A stretch of DNA of 64,000 nt from Pseudomonadota bacterium. Its GTDB lineage: Bacteria > Myxococcota_A > Polyangia > Polyangiales > Polyangiaceae. Numbering within the stretch: the first letter of the stretch is position 1; the number at the start of each line of letters is the position of its first letter. The DNA lies in NCBI GenBank assembly GCA_023398955.1, contig JAEWRL010000058.1, positions 1 to 64,000 on the forward strand, written 5' to 3'. The notes beneath the pieces were generated by a model, which saw only the letters and a program-made list of their open reading frames with translations, was not told where the DNA came from and ran no database searches. Both the position numbers and the translations under genes were made by a program. Positions 38,920 to 47,308 of the stretch are shown piece by piece.

Positions 38920-40164
38920 CTACCAACGGGGAAGCCCGCCCATGCCCCCAAAATCCTCATGAAGCCGTTGAGCGGGCTCCCCTTCCACGTACTCCAGCTG
39001 AGCGCCCCACGCCCGGGCTAGCTCGGGGAGCATCATCGCGAGTTCCCGCCGCTCTGGGTTGCCGCCCGTGGCGGGCCGTGCCTCCTCTTCCGACAGGGTG
39101 ACGAACTGCGTCTTCGGATTGACATAGACGTCCTTCTCCAGTGGCACGGCAACGGCGAGCGTGTAGAGACGCCCCTGCTGCAAGGCGTCCAGACACTCTC
39201 TCAGCCCAGTGATCCCTCCCTCCGCAATTGCGTCTAGCAGCTCCTTCTTTCGCTGCTCCGCCTGCGCTTCGATATGGGGCCCGACGATGCCCGGAATGCT
39301 CGTCGCCGTAGGCGCCACGCCCCCAGACGCTGGAGTCAAAGCAGTAACGCAGGCTGCGACTTCGTGCGGCAATGCGGAGAAAAGGAGGTGTCGCTCGCGC
39401 TCCGCACCAAGCAGGATGACGCGCCGAAGACCCTCGCGGTCCATGATGGCTCGCAGCTCGGCGCCCTGCTCCCGGTAGAAGCGCGCCTGGGAATGTCGGA
39501 CGCCCTCGTCCGCGAGCTGCCGCGCGGCGTCACCGCGATCCGCCTGGTATTTGGCACCGGATTGCTCGCGCCCCACCGTCTGGGCGTTACGCGCCTCGGC
39601 AGGCGACGCGCTCATGACACCGGCCGGCAGGCGATCCTTCGGCCGTGTGAGACCATCGTCTTGCTCTCCCGCTCGTTGCCGACGTGCCTCGTGGAGCGGC
39701 TCGGCGCGACCCAGCTGTACCCCGTACGCGCTGAGGTGATCCCGCTCGCAGTAGACGACTAGGTGCGGTTCCTGACCGCTATCGAGTACCAAGAGCGGCG
39801 TGAGCATCGGCTCACCCAGGTGCGTCGGGAGGCGATCGCTCTCCGCGTCGTCGACAGCGTCAACAGGTAATTCCATGACCTCCAGCTGGTCAGGGGTAGC
39901 GAAGAGCGCGACCGAGCGCCCCTCCGATTCTCTGCCGGTGAAGTACTCCACCACGCGCTCGGCGGCGCCCGCCGGTACTCCTTCCAGCTCCCGCAAGGAG
40001 TTCTTGAGTCTCGCGAGAACCGCTGCTGAAGAACTCTCCCTGCGTCCCGGCTGGACGTTGGCATAGACCGTCAAGACAGGTCGCTCGAACGACTCGAGCC
40101 TGCCCAACAGGGCTGTAATGTCTCGATATAGCTTGGAGTGGCCTTGTCCTTGAGTTCCAGTCAT
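38920..40164 (-). CDS. baeRF-family protein (bacterial eRF1/aRF1-like)
   Basis: A protein of about 414 residues resembling bacterial archaeo-eukaryotic release-factor-like (baeRF) proteins, perhaps family 10. It opens with RDITALLGRLESFERPVLTVYANVQPG, continues with ERVVEYFTGRESEGRSVALFATPDQLEVMELP, and has a later eRF1 domain-3-like part (LRRVILLGAERERHLLFSALPHEV). A charged insert near residues 160-225 is unusual. Such proteins are predicted to act on ribosomes or stalled translation; there is no direct proof. The start is tight against its promoter: ATG at 40164 would be nearly leaderless. Confidence 0.72.
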   Translation of the reverse strand: MTGTQGQGHSKLYRDITALLGRLESFERPVLTVYANVQPGRRESSSAAVLARLKNSLRELEGVPAGAAERVVEYFTGRESEGRSVALFATPDQLEVMELPVDAVDDAESDRLPTHLGEPMLTPLLVLDSGQEPHLVVYCERDHLSAYGVQLGRAEPLHEARRQRAGEQDDGLTRPKDRLPAGVMSASPAEARNAQTVGREQSGAKYQADRGDAARQLADEGVRHSQARFYREQGAELRAIMDREGLRRVILLGAERERHLLFSALPHEVAACVTALTPASGGVAPTATSIPGIVGPHIEAQAEQRKKELLDAIAEGGITGLRECLDALQQGRLYTLAVAVPLEKDVYVNPKTQFVTLSEEEARPATGGNPERRELAMMLPELARAWGAQLEYVEGEPAQRLHEDFGGMGGLPRW

Positions 40165-40177
40165 GAGCACTCGTCAC

Positions 40178-40193
40178 TGCATGGCTCGTGCCA
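40178..40193 (-). promoter_or_regulatory. Sigma-54 type -24/-12 promoter for baeRF gene
   Basis: On the minus strand: TGGCAC-N5-ATGCA. Perfect -24 box. The predicted transcription start is only a few bases before the ATG at 40164. Confidence 0.6.
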
Positions 40194-40344
40194 GACGGCG
40201 GCAACCCCTCGTAGTGCTCCGAGGCATTGCCGCAGGAACTGGCGCTCCTTCTCGCCTCGCCTGCGGCACGCTGGCACAGCGAAGAGAGGGGCAAGCCTTT
40301 TCCGGGCAGCGGCTTCATGAGGAGTGTTTGCTGCACACACGGAA

Positions 40345-40360
40345 TGGCATGGGCATTGCC
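40345..40360 (+). promoter_or_regulatory. Sigma-54 type -24/-12 promoter for OmpA-family gene
   Basis: TGGCAT-N5-TTGCC, invariant GG and GC in register. It lies about 127 bp before the start at 40488. Confidence 0.65.
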
Positions 40361-40487
40361 AGTAGCCCGCGCGTCGGCGCGCCACACCGCCTTCGCTGGC
40401 AAATTTGGTAGCAGCCAAGAGCTGTCAGTGCTCGCGGCAAAAAGCCTGGAGCACCGCCGTGCGAACACACATCGAGGAGCAATGCCA

Positions 40488-41633
40488 ATGATTCGATCGA
40501 CACTGACCCTTACTGGAACCGTCGTGCTGCTGTCGTCCGCCAGCACCTGGGCTCACGCAGCGGAGGAGGACAAGTGGAGCCTCCTTGGTGGCGTCGCAGC
40601 TGGTACCACGCTTCACCAAGCAGACGACGGCGCCTACACACCTGGCGGCGTGGCGGAGATCGGTGCATACCGTGCCGTGATTCCCCAGCTGAGCATCGGC
40701 GCGAACGTGCAGGTCGGTGGGATGGCGGATCCGGACAGTGTCGTGGCAGATAGCGGAAACGAGGCGTTCGGTCTCGGTCTCCTCGCGGGCGCGGTACGCG
40801 CGTATCCGCTAGCCTCCGGGAGGAGGGGGAACCCTGGAGGCCTCTATCTGGAAGCCGCGGCCGGCGCTGGCCTGGTCGCCAGCGACGTTTACCCGGCAAT
40901 TGCGCCGAGCATTGGCTACTTGTTTGAGGTCGCGACTATCCATGTTGGACCCTCGGTCGAGTACCTTCAGATGATCCAGACAGACGGCGACAACGTGGAG
41001 CCCTTGGATCTCAAGGCACTCCTAATCGGCGTGGAGGTGTCCTTCTCCAGCGGTCGCACCGTCGACGAAGTGCGAAACGAAGAGCCTTACGGGGGCGGCG
41101 CCCAGGTGTGGCCTGCCGACGGGCAACAAGGGCAAGACGAGACTCTCGACGACGGAGCCAGCGACATGGATGCCGATGGCATTCCCGACGCCGTGGACAA
41201 TTGCCCTGAGCGCGCCGAGGTGATCAACGGCTTCAATGACCTGGACGGCTGCCCCGATGTGGCGGAGGTCGTGTTCATCGATCGGAACCTCGTCATCGAC
41301 GAGGCCGTGCTGTTCGACACCGGTTCGGCACAACTCAGACCTCAGGGCAGGGATGCGCTCGCGGGAATGGCGGAGTTTCTGAAGACCTTCAAGGAAGACT
41401 GGTCTGGACTCATAGTCCAAGGGCATGCTGATTCCCGTGGAGATGCGCTCTATAACCTGGAGCTGTCTCAGGCGCGTGCGAACGCAGTCAAGGCCTACCT
41501 GATCCAACAAGGTATCTCGGCGGAGAAGATTGAAACCACCGGGTATGGTGAGTGGCGGCCACAGGCGCCGAAGGCAGATGAGGTTGGAAAATACCAGAAG
41601 AACCGGCGCGTGGAGTTCGTTATCGCCGAATGA
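40488..41633 (+). CDS. OmpA-family outer-membrane protein with TSP3 linker
   Basis: A 381-residue protein. The signal peptide is MIRSTLTLTGTVVLLSSASTWAHA. An N-terminal beta-barrel-like domain (about 25-190) is followed by a thrombospondin type-3 calcium repeat (DMDADGIPDAVDNCPERAEV...DLDGCPD). The C-terminal OmpA domain has VLFDTGSAQLRPQGRDALAGMA and QGHADSRGDALYNLELSQARANAVKAYL, which bind peptidoglycan. The start at 40488 has GGAG at 8 bp; ATG at 40482 is too close to that site. It links the outer membrane to the cell wall, perhaps under stress. Confidence 0.92.
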   Translation: MIRSTLTLTGTVVLLSSASTWAHAAEEDKWSLLGGVAAGTTLHQADDGAYTPGGVAEIGAYRAVIPQLSIGANVQVGGMADPDSVVADSGNEAFGLGLLAGAVRAYPLASGRRGNPGGLYLEAAAGAGLVASDVYPAIAPSIGYLFEVATIHVGPSVEYLQMIQTDGDNVEPLDLKALLIGVEVSFSSGRTVDEVRNEEPYGGGAQVWPADGQQGQDETLDDGASDMDADGIPDAVDNCPERAEVINGFNDLDGCPDVAEVVFIDRNLVIDEAVLFDTGSAQLRPQGRDALAGMAEFLKTFKEDWSGLIVQGHADSRGDALYNLELSQARANAVKAYLIQQGISAEKIETTGYGEWRPQAPKADEVGKYQKNRRVEFVIAE

Positions 41634-41692
41634 CGGGGAAGGGGCGCCCGAGAAGGGGCGCTCTGATCCCGTATTCCGAACCGCGCGCCGCG

Positions 41693-41718
41693 ACGGAGCG
41701 CCACCTGGCGCGCTCCGT
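41693..41718. terminator. Hairpin between OmpA gene and convergent lipoprotein gene
   Basis: ACGGAGCGC pairs with GCGCTCCGT around an 8-nt loop, 60 bp after the OmpA stop and just before the convergent gene end. Confidence 0.65.
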
Positions 41719-41720
41719 TG

Positions 41721-42119
41721 CTAGATCGAAGGACAGGCGGCCTCTGCGGCGCGGAGAAGGTCATTGCAGCTGGTCATGTTGCAGGGCCCCTGGTCCAGCT
41801 GGCAGCGATAGGCATCCCGTGTAGCCTGCTGACAGCCAGCGGGCGCCAGCCCCAAGAAGCTGCAGAGGCCCGCACACTGAGACTGGTCCGTGATGCCACC
41901 GTTGGTGAGTTCGGGTCGCACGCAACCAAGACGGAATTGAGCCTCACAGAACTCGCGGCAGACGTCGACTACCTGTTCGCCGATCGGCGCCTGCGACGTC
42001 TCGCCGCCCGTGCCCGAAGCATCCTGTTCGAAGGGGGAGTCATCTTGACCGCAGCCAAGGGCAAAAGCACTCAAGGCCACTGCCGCCAATAGCTTCCTCC
42101 CACACCACATTCGGTCCAT
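41721..42119 (-). CDS. Small Cys-rich lipoprotein
   Basis: A 132-residue protein. The signal peptide and lipobox are LLAAVALSAFALGC. The mature part has eight cysteines after the lipid-modified one, arranged VCREFCEAQFRLGC, QCAGLCSFLG, GCQQ, YRCQ and GPCNMTSCNDLL, suggesting disulfide-bonded helices. No function was recognised; small lipoproteins of this style are common in myxobacteria-like genomes. ATG at 42119 has GGGAG 5 bp upstream. Longer frames extending over the divergent gene are shadows. No sigma-54 element was seen. Confidence 0.75.
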   Translation of the reverse strand: MDRMWCGRKLLAAVALSAFALGCGQDDSPFEQDASGTGGETSQAPIGEQVVDVCREFCEAQFRLGCVRPELTNGGITDQSQCAGLCSFLGLAPAGCQQATRDAYRCQLDQGPCNMTSCNDLLRAAEAACPSI

Positions 42120-42339
42120 TGGTCTCCCAGCTCCGTTGCAATCTCTCGCGGAGTACGGAAACCCTACACCAGGGCACGGCAACTCGCACCTCCAACCCCA
42201 AAACGGCAACGAGCGCGTACCCCCGATGATCCTCGCGCAGAGGGCGAACGGGAGGCCGGGCGCCCGCCTCGTAGCCCTTCTCGGTTCCCTGGACGCCCTG
42301 GGCCTCAATTGCTGCTCCGAATGACCGCTTCTTGATTCC

Positions 42340-43737
42340 GTGCCGTCTTCGAATGCTGTTCGTGGTGTCTCCTCCGGTTTCCGCCCACACCGGACGTGGC
42401 TAACCACACTGCTCGTGGCGTTGGCGTGCCACGATCGCGGTCTCCCCGCTCCGCGGATTGACAGCGTTACTCCCAACTCGAGCATCGAGGGGCATCCAGT
42501 GCAGGTACTCATCCGCGGAGCGGGATACTTCGCGGCGGTTGAAGCCGACCTCGGCAACACCTCACCCCCACGAATCCGCACGGGAGTACGGGTCCGTATC
42601 GGTGCCGTCGAGCTGCCCCATGATGCAACGCTACGCCTCGACTCCGAACGACTCCACGCTGCTCTGCCCGGCACGCTGCTCCGAGGCGTCCATGATGTCT
42701 CCGTCGGCACGGCAGGCGGACTCTGGACCACTCTGCCAGCCGGGTTTTCTGTCGTTGCCAGGACCCCTGACGGTGGCGCCGATGGTATCTCGCGGGGTGG
42801 CGCCCTAGGAGCCGGGGAGACGAGCACCTCAGGGGGAAATGGCAGTGTAGGAGGCATCGACCAAGTCGACACGGCAGGTCGAGGCGGGAACGCGGGCACA
42901 GCGCCGGTAGGGGGAACCGCTGGCGACGCCCTGCCGGGAGGGGGAACCGCTGGCGACGCCCTGCCGGGAGGGAGCGCGGGCTGGGACAACACGGGTGTGA
43001 GCGGCGGCGCAGGCGCAAGTGCCGGATCGACTTCCAGCAAGTTCAGCTGCACCCAGCCGGTGGATTCCGCCACGATCTCGGTCTATCGCTTCGAGTATGA
43101 CCTGACTGACGCAGCCAACAACCATCCCGCCAACTACGCGGGCAGCATCACCCCACAGTTCGTCGATGCTCCACCCAACTGTGGCGTCGCTCTCGCACTA
43201 CAAACAAGATACTTCGTCTACATAGGAGATCACCCGGACTGGGATATAACCTCAGGCTCGATCGACTTTTGGTATCTCCCCGGCGCCATCTCCTATGCGA
43301 ACCCAGGAGGAATACTCTCCCGTGACGCCGACGGCAGCGCCAGCCCTGGCCACATTACCTTCTACCAGGCAGGGGGCGGCTCCGGAAGGATCGTCGTTCG
43401 CATGCAGGACGGCAACGATCTCTACCTATGCAGTGACGAACCCATCATCCCCGGCGTGTGGACGCACATCGGGCTCAACTTTGGTCCCCCCGTGGTAGAG
43501 CTGTACGTCGATGGGGTACTCCAGGGCTACACCGGCTCTGTCCCTTTCTACTCGGGGACCGTGGGTTGCGGAGTTGCCGGCACCCATGGCATCGCGGGAA
43601 ACAACAACTTCTGGGTGCTAGGCGCCTCGGCCGACGTCTCGGGGGAGGGCAGCATGGACGGCCTGCGGGGGTTCCTGGATGGCGCGGCCATCAACGCACT
43701 TCGCATTAGCAGTGTTCGGCGTGATTTCTCGCGCTAG
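42340..43737 (+). CDS. IPT/TIG plus LamG-like lipoprotein
   Basis: A 465-residue protein. The hydrophobic segment WLTTLLVALAC acts as the lipoprotein signal. An IPT/TIG-like immunoglobulin fold follows (IDSVTPNSSIEGHPVQVLIRGAGY...VSVGTAGG), then a Gly/Ala/Ser linker containing a duplicated GGTAGDALPG. The C-terminal half resembles a LamG/concanavalin-A-like lectin domain (VYRFEYDLTDAANNHPANY, GSIDFWYLPGAI, GVWTHIGLNFGPPVVELYVDG). It is probably a surface carbohydrate- or matrix-binding protein. GTG start; no clear ribosome site. Confidence 0.75.
   Translation: MPSSNAVRGVSSGFRPHRTWLTTLLVALACHDRGLPAPRIDSVTPNSSIEGHPVQVLIRGAGYFAAVEADLGNTSPPRIRTGVRVRIGAVELPHDATLRLDSERLHAALPGTLLRGVHDVSVGTAGGLWTTLPAGFSVVARTPDGGADGISRGGALGAGETSTSGGNGSVGGIDQVDTAGRGGNAGTAPVGGTAGDALPGGGTAGDALPGGSAGWDNTGVSGGAGASAGSTSSKFSCTQPVDSATISVYRFEYDLTDAANNHPANYAGSITPQFVDAPPNCGVALALQTRYFVYIGDHPDWDITSGSIDFWYLPGAISYANPGGILSRDADGSASPGHITFYQAGGGSGRIVVRMQDGNDLYLCSDEPIIPGVWTHIGLNFGPPVVELYVDGVLQGYTGSVPFYSGTVGCGVAGTHGIAGNNNFWVLGASADVSGEGSMDGLRGFLDGAAINALRISSVRRDFSR
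42911..42970 (+). repeat. Perfect 30-bp tandem duplication
   Basis: Two identical, adjacent 30-bp units inside the Gly/Ala linker of the LamG-like lipoprotein gene; each encodes GGTAGDALPG-like sequence, so copy change keeps the frame. Confidence 0.95.
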
Positions 43738-43860
43738 TGGGGTTCAAGCCTCGGCCCCGCGGAGCTCCTTCCAGGGTCCCGGGTACCGTGGCAGTCCGCC
43801 ACGCAGGCCTCAACCCGAGGTCACACCCTTGCTCCGGGATCGAATGCCCGAGGGAAGCAC

Positions 43861-44292
43861 CTACAGCCCTCTTCGGTCACGCTCCGTCGGCAGCCTCGAC
43901 GCGCTATCAGATTCGTTGCCGGGGGCCAATCCCGCTGCGATCGCCCGTCGAATCACGAGATCTGCAAGCGTCTCATCGATACCCAGCTCCTGAGACACCT
44001 TCACCCGAACGCCACGCCAGCGCGCCGCAGCTTCGCTCGCCAGGCGCGGAATGTCTTCATAAGCGTGCCGCCCGGGTGCCAAGAAGTACGGGACCACTAT
44101 GATGCTCGATGCACCACCTCGCGCCAGGTGCTCGATCGCAGAAGAAATCGACGGCTCCGCCAGCTCCATGTGCGCGTAGGCGACGGAGACACGCTCTCCG
44201 AGGCGCTGCTGCACCAGCGCAGCGATCGAAGCGAGCTGGGTGTTCGATTCATGGCGACGGCTTCCATGATCCACGAGGAGCAACGCCTGCAT
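43861..44292 (-). CDS. cbiX: CbiX/SirB-type sirohydrochlorin chelatase
   Basis: A 143-residue short-form (CbiX-S) chelatase that inserts Co(II) or Fe(II) into sirohydrochlorin for cobalamin or siroheme synthesis. It opens with LLLVDHGSRRHESNTQL (metal-binding His), then YAHMELAEPSISSAIEHLARGG and VVPYFLAPGRHAYEDIP (second His). The short form dimerises to give the full site. Which metal it uses cannot be told. No other tetrapyrrole gene is nearby, and no sigma-54 element was seen upstream. Confidence 0.9.
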   Translation of the reverse strand: MQALLLVDHGSRRHESNTQLASIAALVQQRLGERVSVAYAHMELAEPSISSAIEHLARGGASSIIVVPYFLAPGRHAYEDIPRLASEAAARWRGVRVKVSQELGIDETLADLVIRRAIAAGLAPGNESDSASRLPTERDRRGL

Positions 44293-44404
44293 GGGCGCGG
44301 GTATGGGGCCAAAGGAGGCCAGCGAGAAGCTTTCTCCGGCTGCTCCGGCGAATCGCCGCGATTTCTCGAAGAGCGCTGTGATTCCGACGATCGCGGCACC
44401 GCCA

Positions 44405-44420
44405 TGGCACGCAATTTGCT
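44405..44420 (+). promoter_or_regulatory. Sigma-54 type -24/-12 promoter for glgX
   Basis: TGGCAC-N5-TTGCT, a full consensus match, 48 bp before the glgX start. Confidence 0.85.
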
Positions 44421-44468
44421 AGGCGCAGGTGCGACGCGCACCCACAACGGCGTGTCGAGTAGGAAGCG

Positions 44469-46580
44469 ATGACCCCAACTACGATCAAGTGCTTGCCAGG
44501 CCACCCCTACCCCCTCGGACCGACTTGGGACGGAAACGGTACGAACTTCGCTCTCTTTTCGGAGAATGCAACGAAGGTCGAGCTCTGTCTCTTCCAGGGT
44601 TCGACTGAAACGCGCGTCACCCTCCCCGAGGTAACGCATTACTGCTGGCACGGGTACCTGCCAAACGTCAAGCCGGGCCAGCGGTATGGCTACCGTGTGC
44701 ACGGTCCCTATGAGCCCCGTCATGGGCATCGGTTCAATCCGAACAAGCTGCTCCTCGATCCCTATGCCAAGGCCATCGATGGCGAGGTCCGCTGGACTGA
44801 CAAGCTCTTCGCCTACGAGATTGGGCACGAGGACGCAGACCTCAGTCAGGATTCTCGGGACAGCGCATCCTGCATGCCCAAGGGCGTGGTCGTCGACGGC
44901 GCGTTCGACTGGGGCAGCGACCAGCTCCTGCGCCGTCCCTGGCACGAGACCATCATCTACGAGGCCCATGTTCGTGGCTTCACGAAACGACATCCAGCGA
45001 TCCCGGAGGCCCTTCGTGGCACCTACGCGGGCCTAGCCTCAGAACCCGCCATCGAACACCTTCGTCGCTTGGGCGTCACGGCCATAGAGCTCCTGCCCGT
45101 GCACTCCTACGTGCCCGACCGGCACCTGGTCGAGCGAGGCCTCACGAACTACTGGGGCTATAACTCCATTGGCTTCTTCGCACCCCACGCTCGCTATGCG
45201 CACGAGCAGGACCCCGCCGGAACTATCCTCGAGTTCAAACGGATGGTGAAGGCGCTTCATGCAGCGGGCATCGAGGTCATTCTGGACGTAGTCTACAACC
45301 ACACTGCCGAGGGCAATCACTTGGGCCCCATGTTGTCATTCAGGGGCATCGACAATGCTGCATACTATCGCCTCCTCGGCGACGACCCGCGTTACTATAT
45401 GGACTACACGGGCTGCGGCAACACGCTCAACATGATGCACCCGAAGTCCTTACAGCTCATCATGGACAGCCTCCGCTACTGGGTGACAGAGATGCACGTG
45501 GATGGCTTCCGCTTCGACCTGGCAGCTGCATTGGCGCGAGAGCTCCATGAGGTCGATCGCCTCGGCGCGTTCTTCGACACCATCGGGCAAGACCCCGTCA
45601 TCTCTCAGGTGAAGCTCATCGCGGAGCCCTGGGATCTCGGAGAGGGCGGGTATCAGGTGGGTAACTTTCCGCCTGGTTGGACGGAGTGGAACGGCCGGTA
45701 CCGCGACTGCGTTCGAGAGTACTGGCGGGGAACGCCGCAGACCCTCGGCGAGTTCGCCAACAGGTTCACTGGCAGCTCCGACCTGTACGCGCAGACGGGA
45801 CGGCGCCCCCACGCGAGTATCAACTTCATCACCGCCCACGATGGCTTCAGCCTTCGCGATCTCGTTTCGTACGAAGAAAAGCACAATGAAGCGAATGGCG
45901 AAGACAATTGTGATGGAGAGAATCATAACCGCTCGAGCAATCATGGCGCCGAGGGCCCGAGCGACGACCCGACAGTCTCCGCGGCGCGGGCACGGCAACA
46001 GCGCAACTTCCTCACTACACTGATCCTGTCCCAGGGCGTGCCCATGCTGCTCGGGGGCGATGAGCTCGGCAGGACTCAGCAGGGGAACAACAATGCCTTC
46101 TGTCAGGACAACGAGCTCTCCTGGTTCGACTGGGACTCGGTCGACGAGGAGCTCATCGAATTCACGTGCCGCCTCATCGCGCTCCGGCGTAAGCATCCCG
46201 GGCTTCGGCGGAGGCGTTGGTTCCACGGACGCCCCATTCGCGGCAAGGAAGTGCGGGATATTGGCTGGTTCAGGCCAGATGGCGCCGAGATGTCCGACGA
46301 GGACTGGGACGTGGGGCATGCTCGGGCACTAGGGATTTTCCTCAATGGAGGTAACCTCTCTGCAGACGCGCGGGGGGAGACCGTGCACGACGCCAGCTTC
46401 TACTTGGTGTTCAACGCTGGGGACGAGCCGGCGCCCTTCACGCTCCCGCCCGAGGCCTGGGCGGCAGGCTGGGAGCGTGTTCTCGTCACCGACTCCGCCA
46501 GCTTTGAATCCGCACGGTTTGGCCCCCAGGAGGAGATCTTGGTGGGCCCTCGGGCGATCGTGGTGCTGCGCTCCGTCTGA
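44469..46580 (+). CDS. glgX: Glycogen debranching enzyme GlgX (GH13)
   Basis: A 703-residue cytoplasmic isoamylase-type enzyme that removes short branches left by glycogen phosphorylase. The N-terminal CBM48 domain is GHPYPLGPTWDGNGTNFALFSENA. The barrel carries the GH13 regions DVVYNHTAEG, DGFRFDLAAAL (nucleophile Asp), LIAEPWD (acid Glu) and FITAHDGFSLRDLVSY. It also has the NGEDNCDGENHNRSSNHG segment diagnostic of GlgX. The ribosome site is GGAAG before ATG. A perfect sigma-54 promoter suggests glycogen use in stress or starvation. Confidence 0.96.
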   Translation: MTPTTIKCLPGHPYPLGPTWDGNGTNFALFSENATKVELCLFQGSTETRVTLPEVTHYCWHGYLPNVKPGQRYGYRVHGPYEPRHGHRFNPNKLLLDPYAKAIDGEVRWTDKLFAYEIGHEDADLSQDSRDSASCMPKGVVVDGAFDWGSDQLLRRPWHETIIYEAHVRGFTKRHPAIPEALRGTYAGLASEPAIEHLRRLGVTAIELLPVHSYVPDRHLVERGLTNYWGYNSIGFFAPHARYAHEQDPAGTILEFKRMVKALHAAGIEVILDVVYNHTAEGNHLGPMLSFRGIDNAAYYRLLGDDPRYYMDYTGCGNTLNMMHPKSLQLIMDSLRYWVTEMHVDGFRFDLAAALARELHEVDRLGAFFDTIGQDPVISQVKLIAEPWDLGEGGYQVGNFPPGWTEWNGRYRDCVREYWRGTPQTLGEFANRFTGSSDLYAQTGRRPHASINFITAHDGFSLRDLVSYEEKHNEANGEDNCDGENHNRSSNHGAEGPSDDPTVSAARARQQRNFLTTLILSQGVPMLLGGDELGRTQQGNNNAFCQDNELSWFDWDSVDEELIEFTCRLIALRRKHPGLRRRRWFHGRPIRGKEVRDIGWFRPDGAEMSDEDWDVGHARALGIFLNGGNLSADARGETVHDASFYLVFNAGDEPAPFTLPPEAWAAGWERVLVTDSASFESARFGPQEEILVGPRAIVVLRSV

Positions 46581-46591
46581 TCCCATGGGAC

Positions 46592-46607
46592 GGGCATGCG
46601 CCTTGCA
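46592..46607 (+). promoter_or_regulatory. Sigma-54 type -24/-12 promoter for hemerythrin-like gene
   Basis: GGGCAT-N5-TTGCA: perfect -12 box, two mismatches at -24 but GG kept. It lies just after the glgX stop and about 104 bp before the hemerythrin start. Confidence 0.6.
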
Positions 46608-46710
46608 GCCATAGGTGCTTGCCGGTGCTTTGGACAGCGCCCGTCCGTGGCGCAGGAACCGGCCGGCGCAACGCGCCGTAACAGAATCCCAGATCAAGGA
46701 GTCGATTCTC

Positions 46711-47232
46711 ATGCCGAATAAATTTGAAGAAGCAATTTCTAAAGGTGCGGGCAAGGTCGGCGCATTGGCCGCCGAAATGAAGGGGCTGCGAGGTGTGTTC
46801 AGCACGCTTGCGGAGGAACATAAGGAGGTCTCCGCGCTGCTGAAGCGGGCTGTTTCAGCAAAGGATCCCGCCAAGAAGGAGGACTTGTGGAGGAAGATTC
46901 GACTGGAGCTCCTTTCCCACGAACGTGCAGAGCGGCAGGAGGTCTATCCGCACCTGGCCAACGGGGGAGCACTCCAAGGAGTCGTCCAAGAACACCGCGT
47001 GGAGGCGGAGCAGCTCGAGGCGATCATCGCTGAGCTAGATGCCTTGGATCCGCGCTCCGACGCCTGGGATACCTCCCTGCGGAAACTCGAGTCAGTCGTC
47101 AAGCAACACGTAGACCAAGAAGAGAACGAATACTTCCCGCAGGCACAGGATGCCATCGGCAAGGACGGTGCTGCCCGGCTCGACCCGGCCTTCCGAGCTG
47201 CCAAGCAGAGTTTCATGGCGCGGTTGTCGTAG
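46711..47232 (+). CDS. Hemerythrin-like HHE-domain protein
   Basis: A 173-residue helical protein. Histidine/glutamate ligands lie in LAEEHKEVSALL, LLSHERAERQEVYPHL, VVQEHRVEAEQL and VKQHVDQEENEYFP, the order of a hemerythrin/HHE cation-binding bundle with a likely di-iron site. Such proteins bind O2 or NO or sense redox state. ATG at 46711 follows AAGGAG. A second hemerythrin-like gene lies at 50.9-51.4 kb. Confidence 0.88.
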   Translation: MPNKFEEAISKGAGKVGALAAEMKGLRGVFSTLAEEHKEVSALLKRAVSAKDPAKKEDLWRKIRLELLSHERAERQEVYPHLANGGALQGVVQEHRVEAEQLEAIIAELDALDPRSDAWDTSLRKLESVVKQHVDQEENEYFPQAQDAIGKDGAARLDPAFRAAKQSFMARLS

Positions 47233-47247
47233 GCGTCGGCGCGGAAC

Positions 47248-47277
47248 GCGGCGGTGTCGAGAGATGGACGCCGCCGC
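47248..47277. terminator. Hairpin between hemerythrin and amylo-1,6-glucosidase genes
   Basis: GCGGCGGTGTC pairs with GACGCCGCCGC (one wobble) around an 8-nt loop, in the 76-bp convergent gap. Confidence 0.6.
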
Positions 47278-47308
47278 CTTCCGGTGCAGGCAGGCCCGCT
47301 CGCCCGCT

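Noticed and set aside
42120..43073. Upstream extension of the small Cys-rich lipoprotein frame on the minus strand
   Set aside because: It is Pro/Arg-rich, antisense to the LamG-like lipoprotein, and the ATG at 42119 has a ribosome site directly before a lipoprotein signal.
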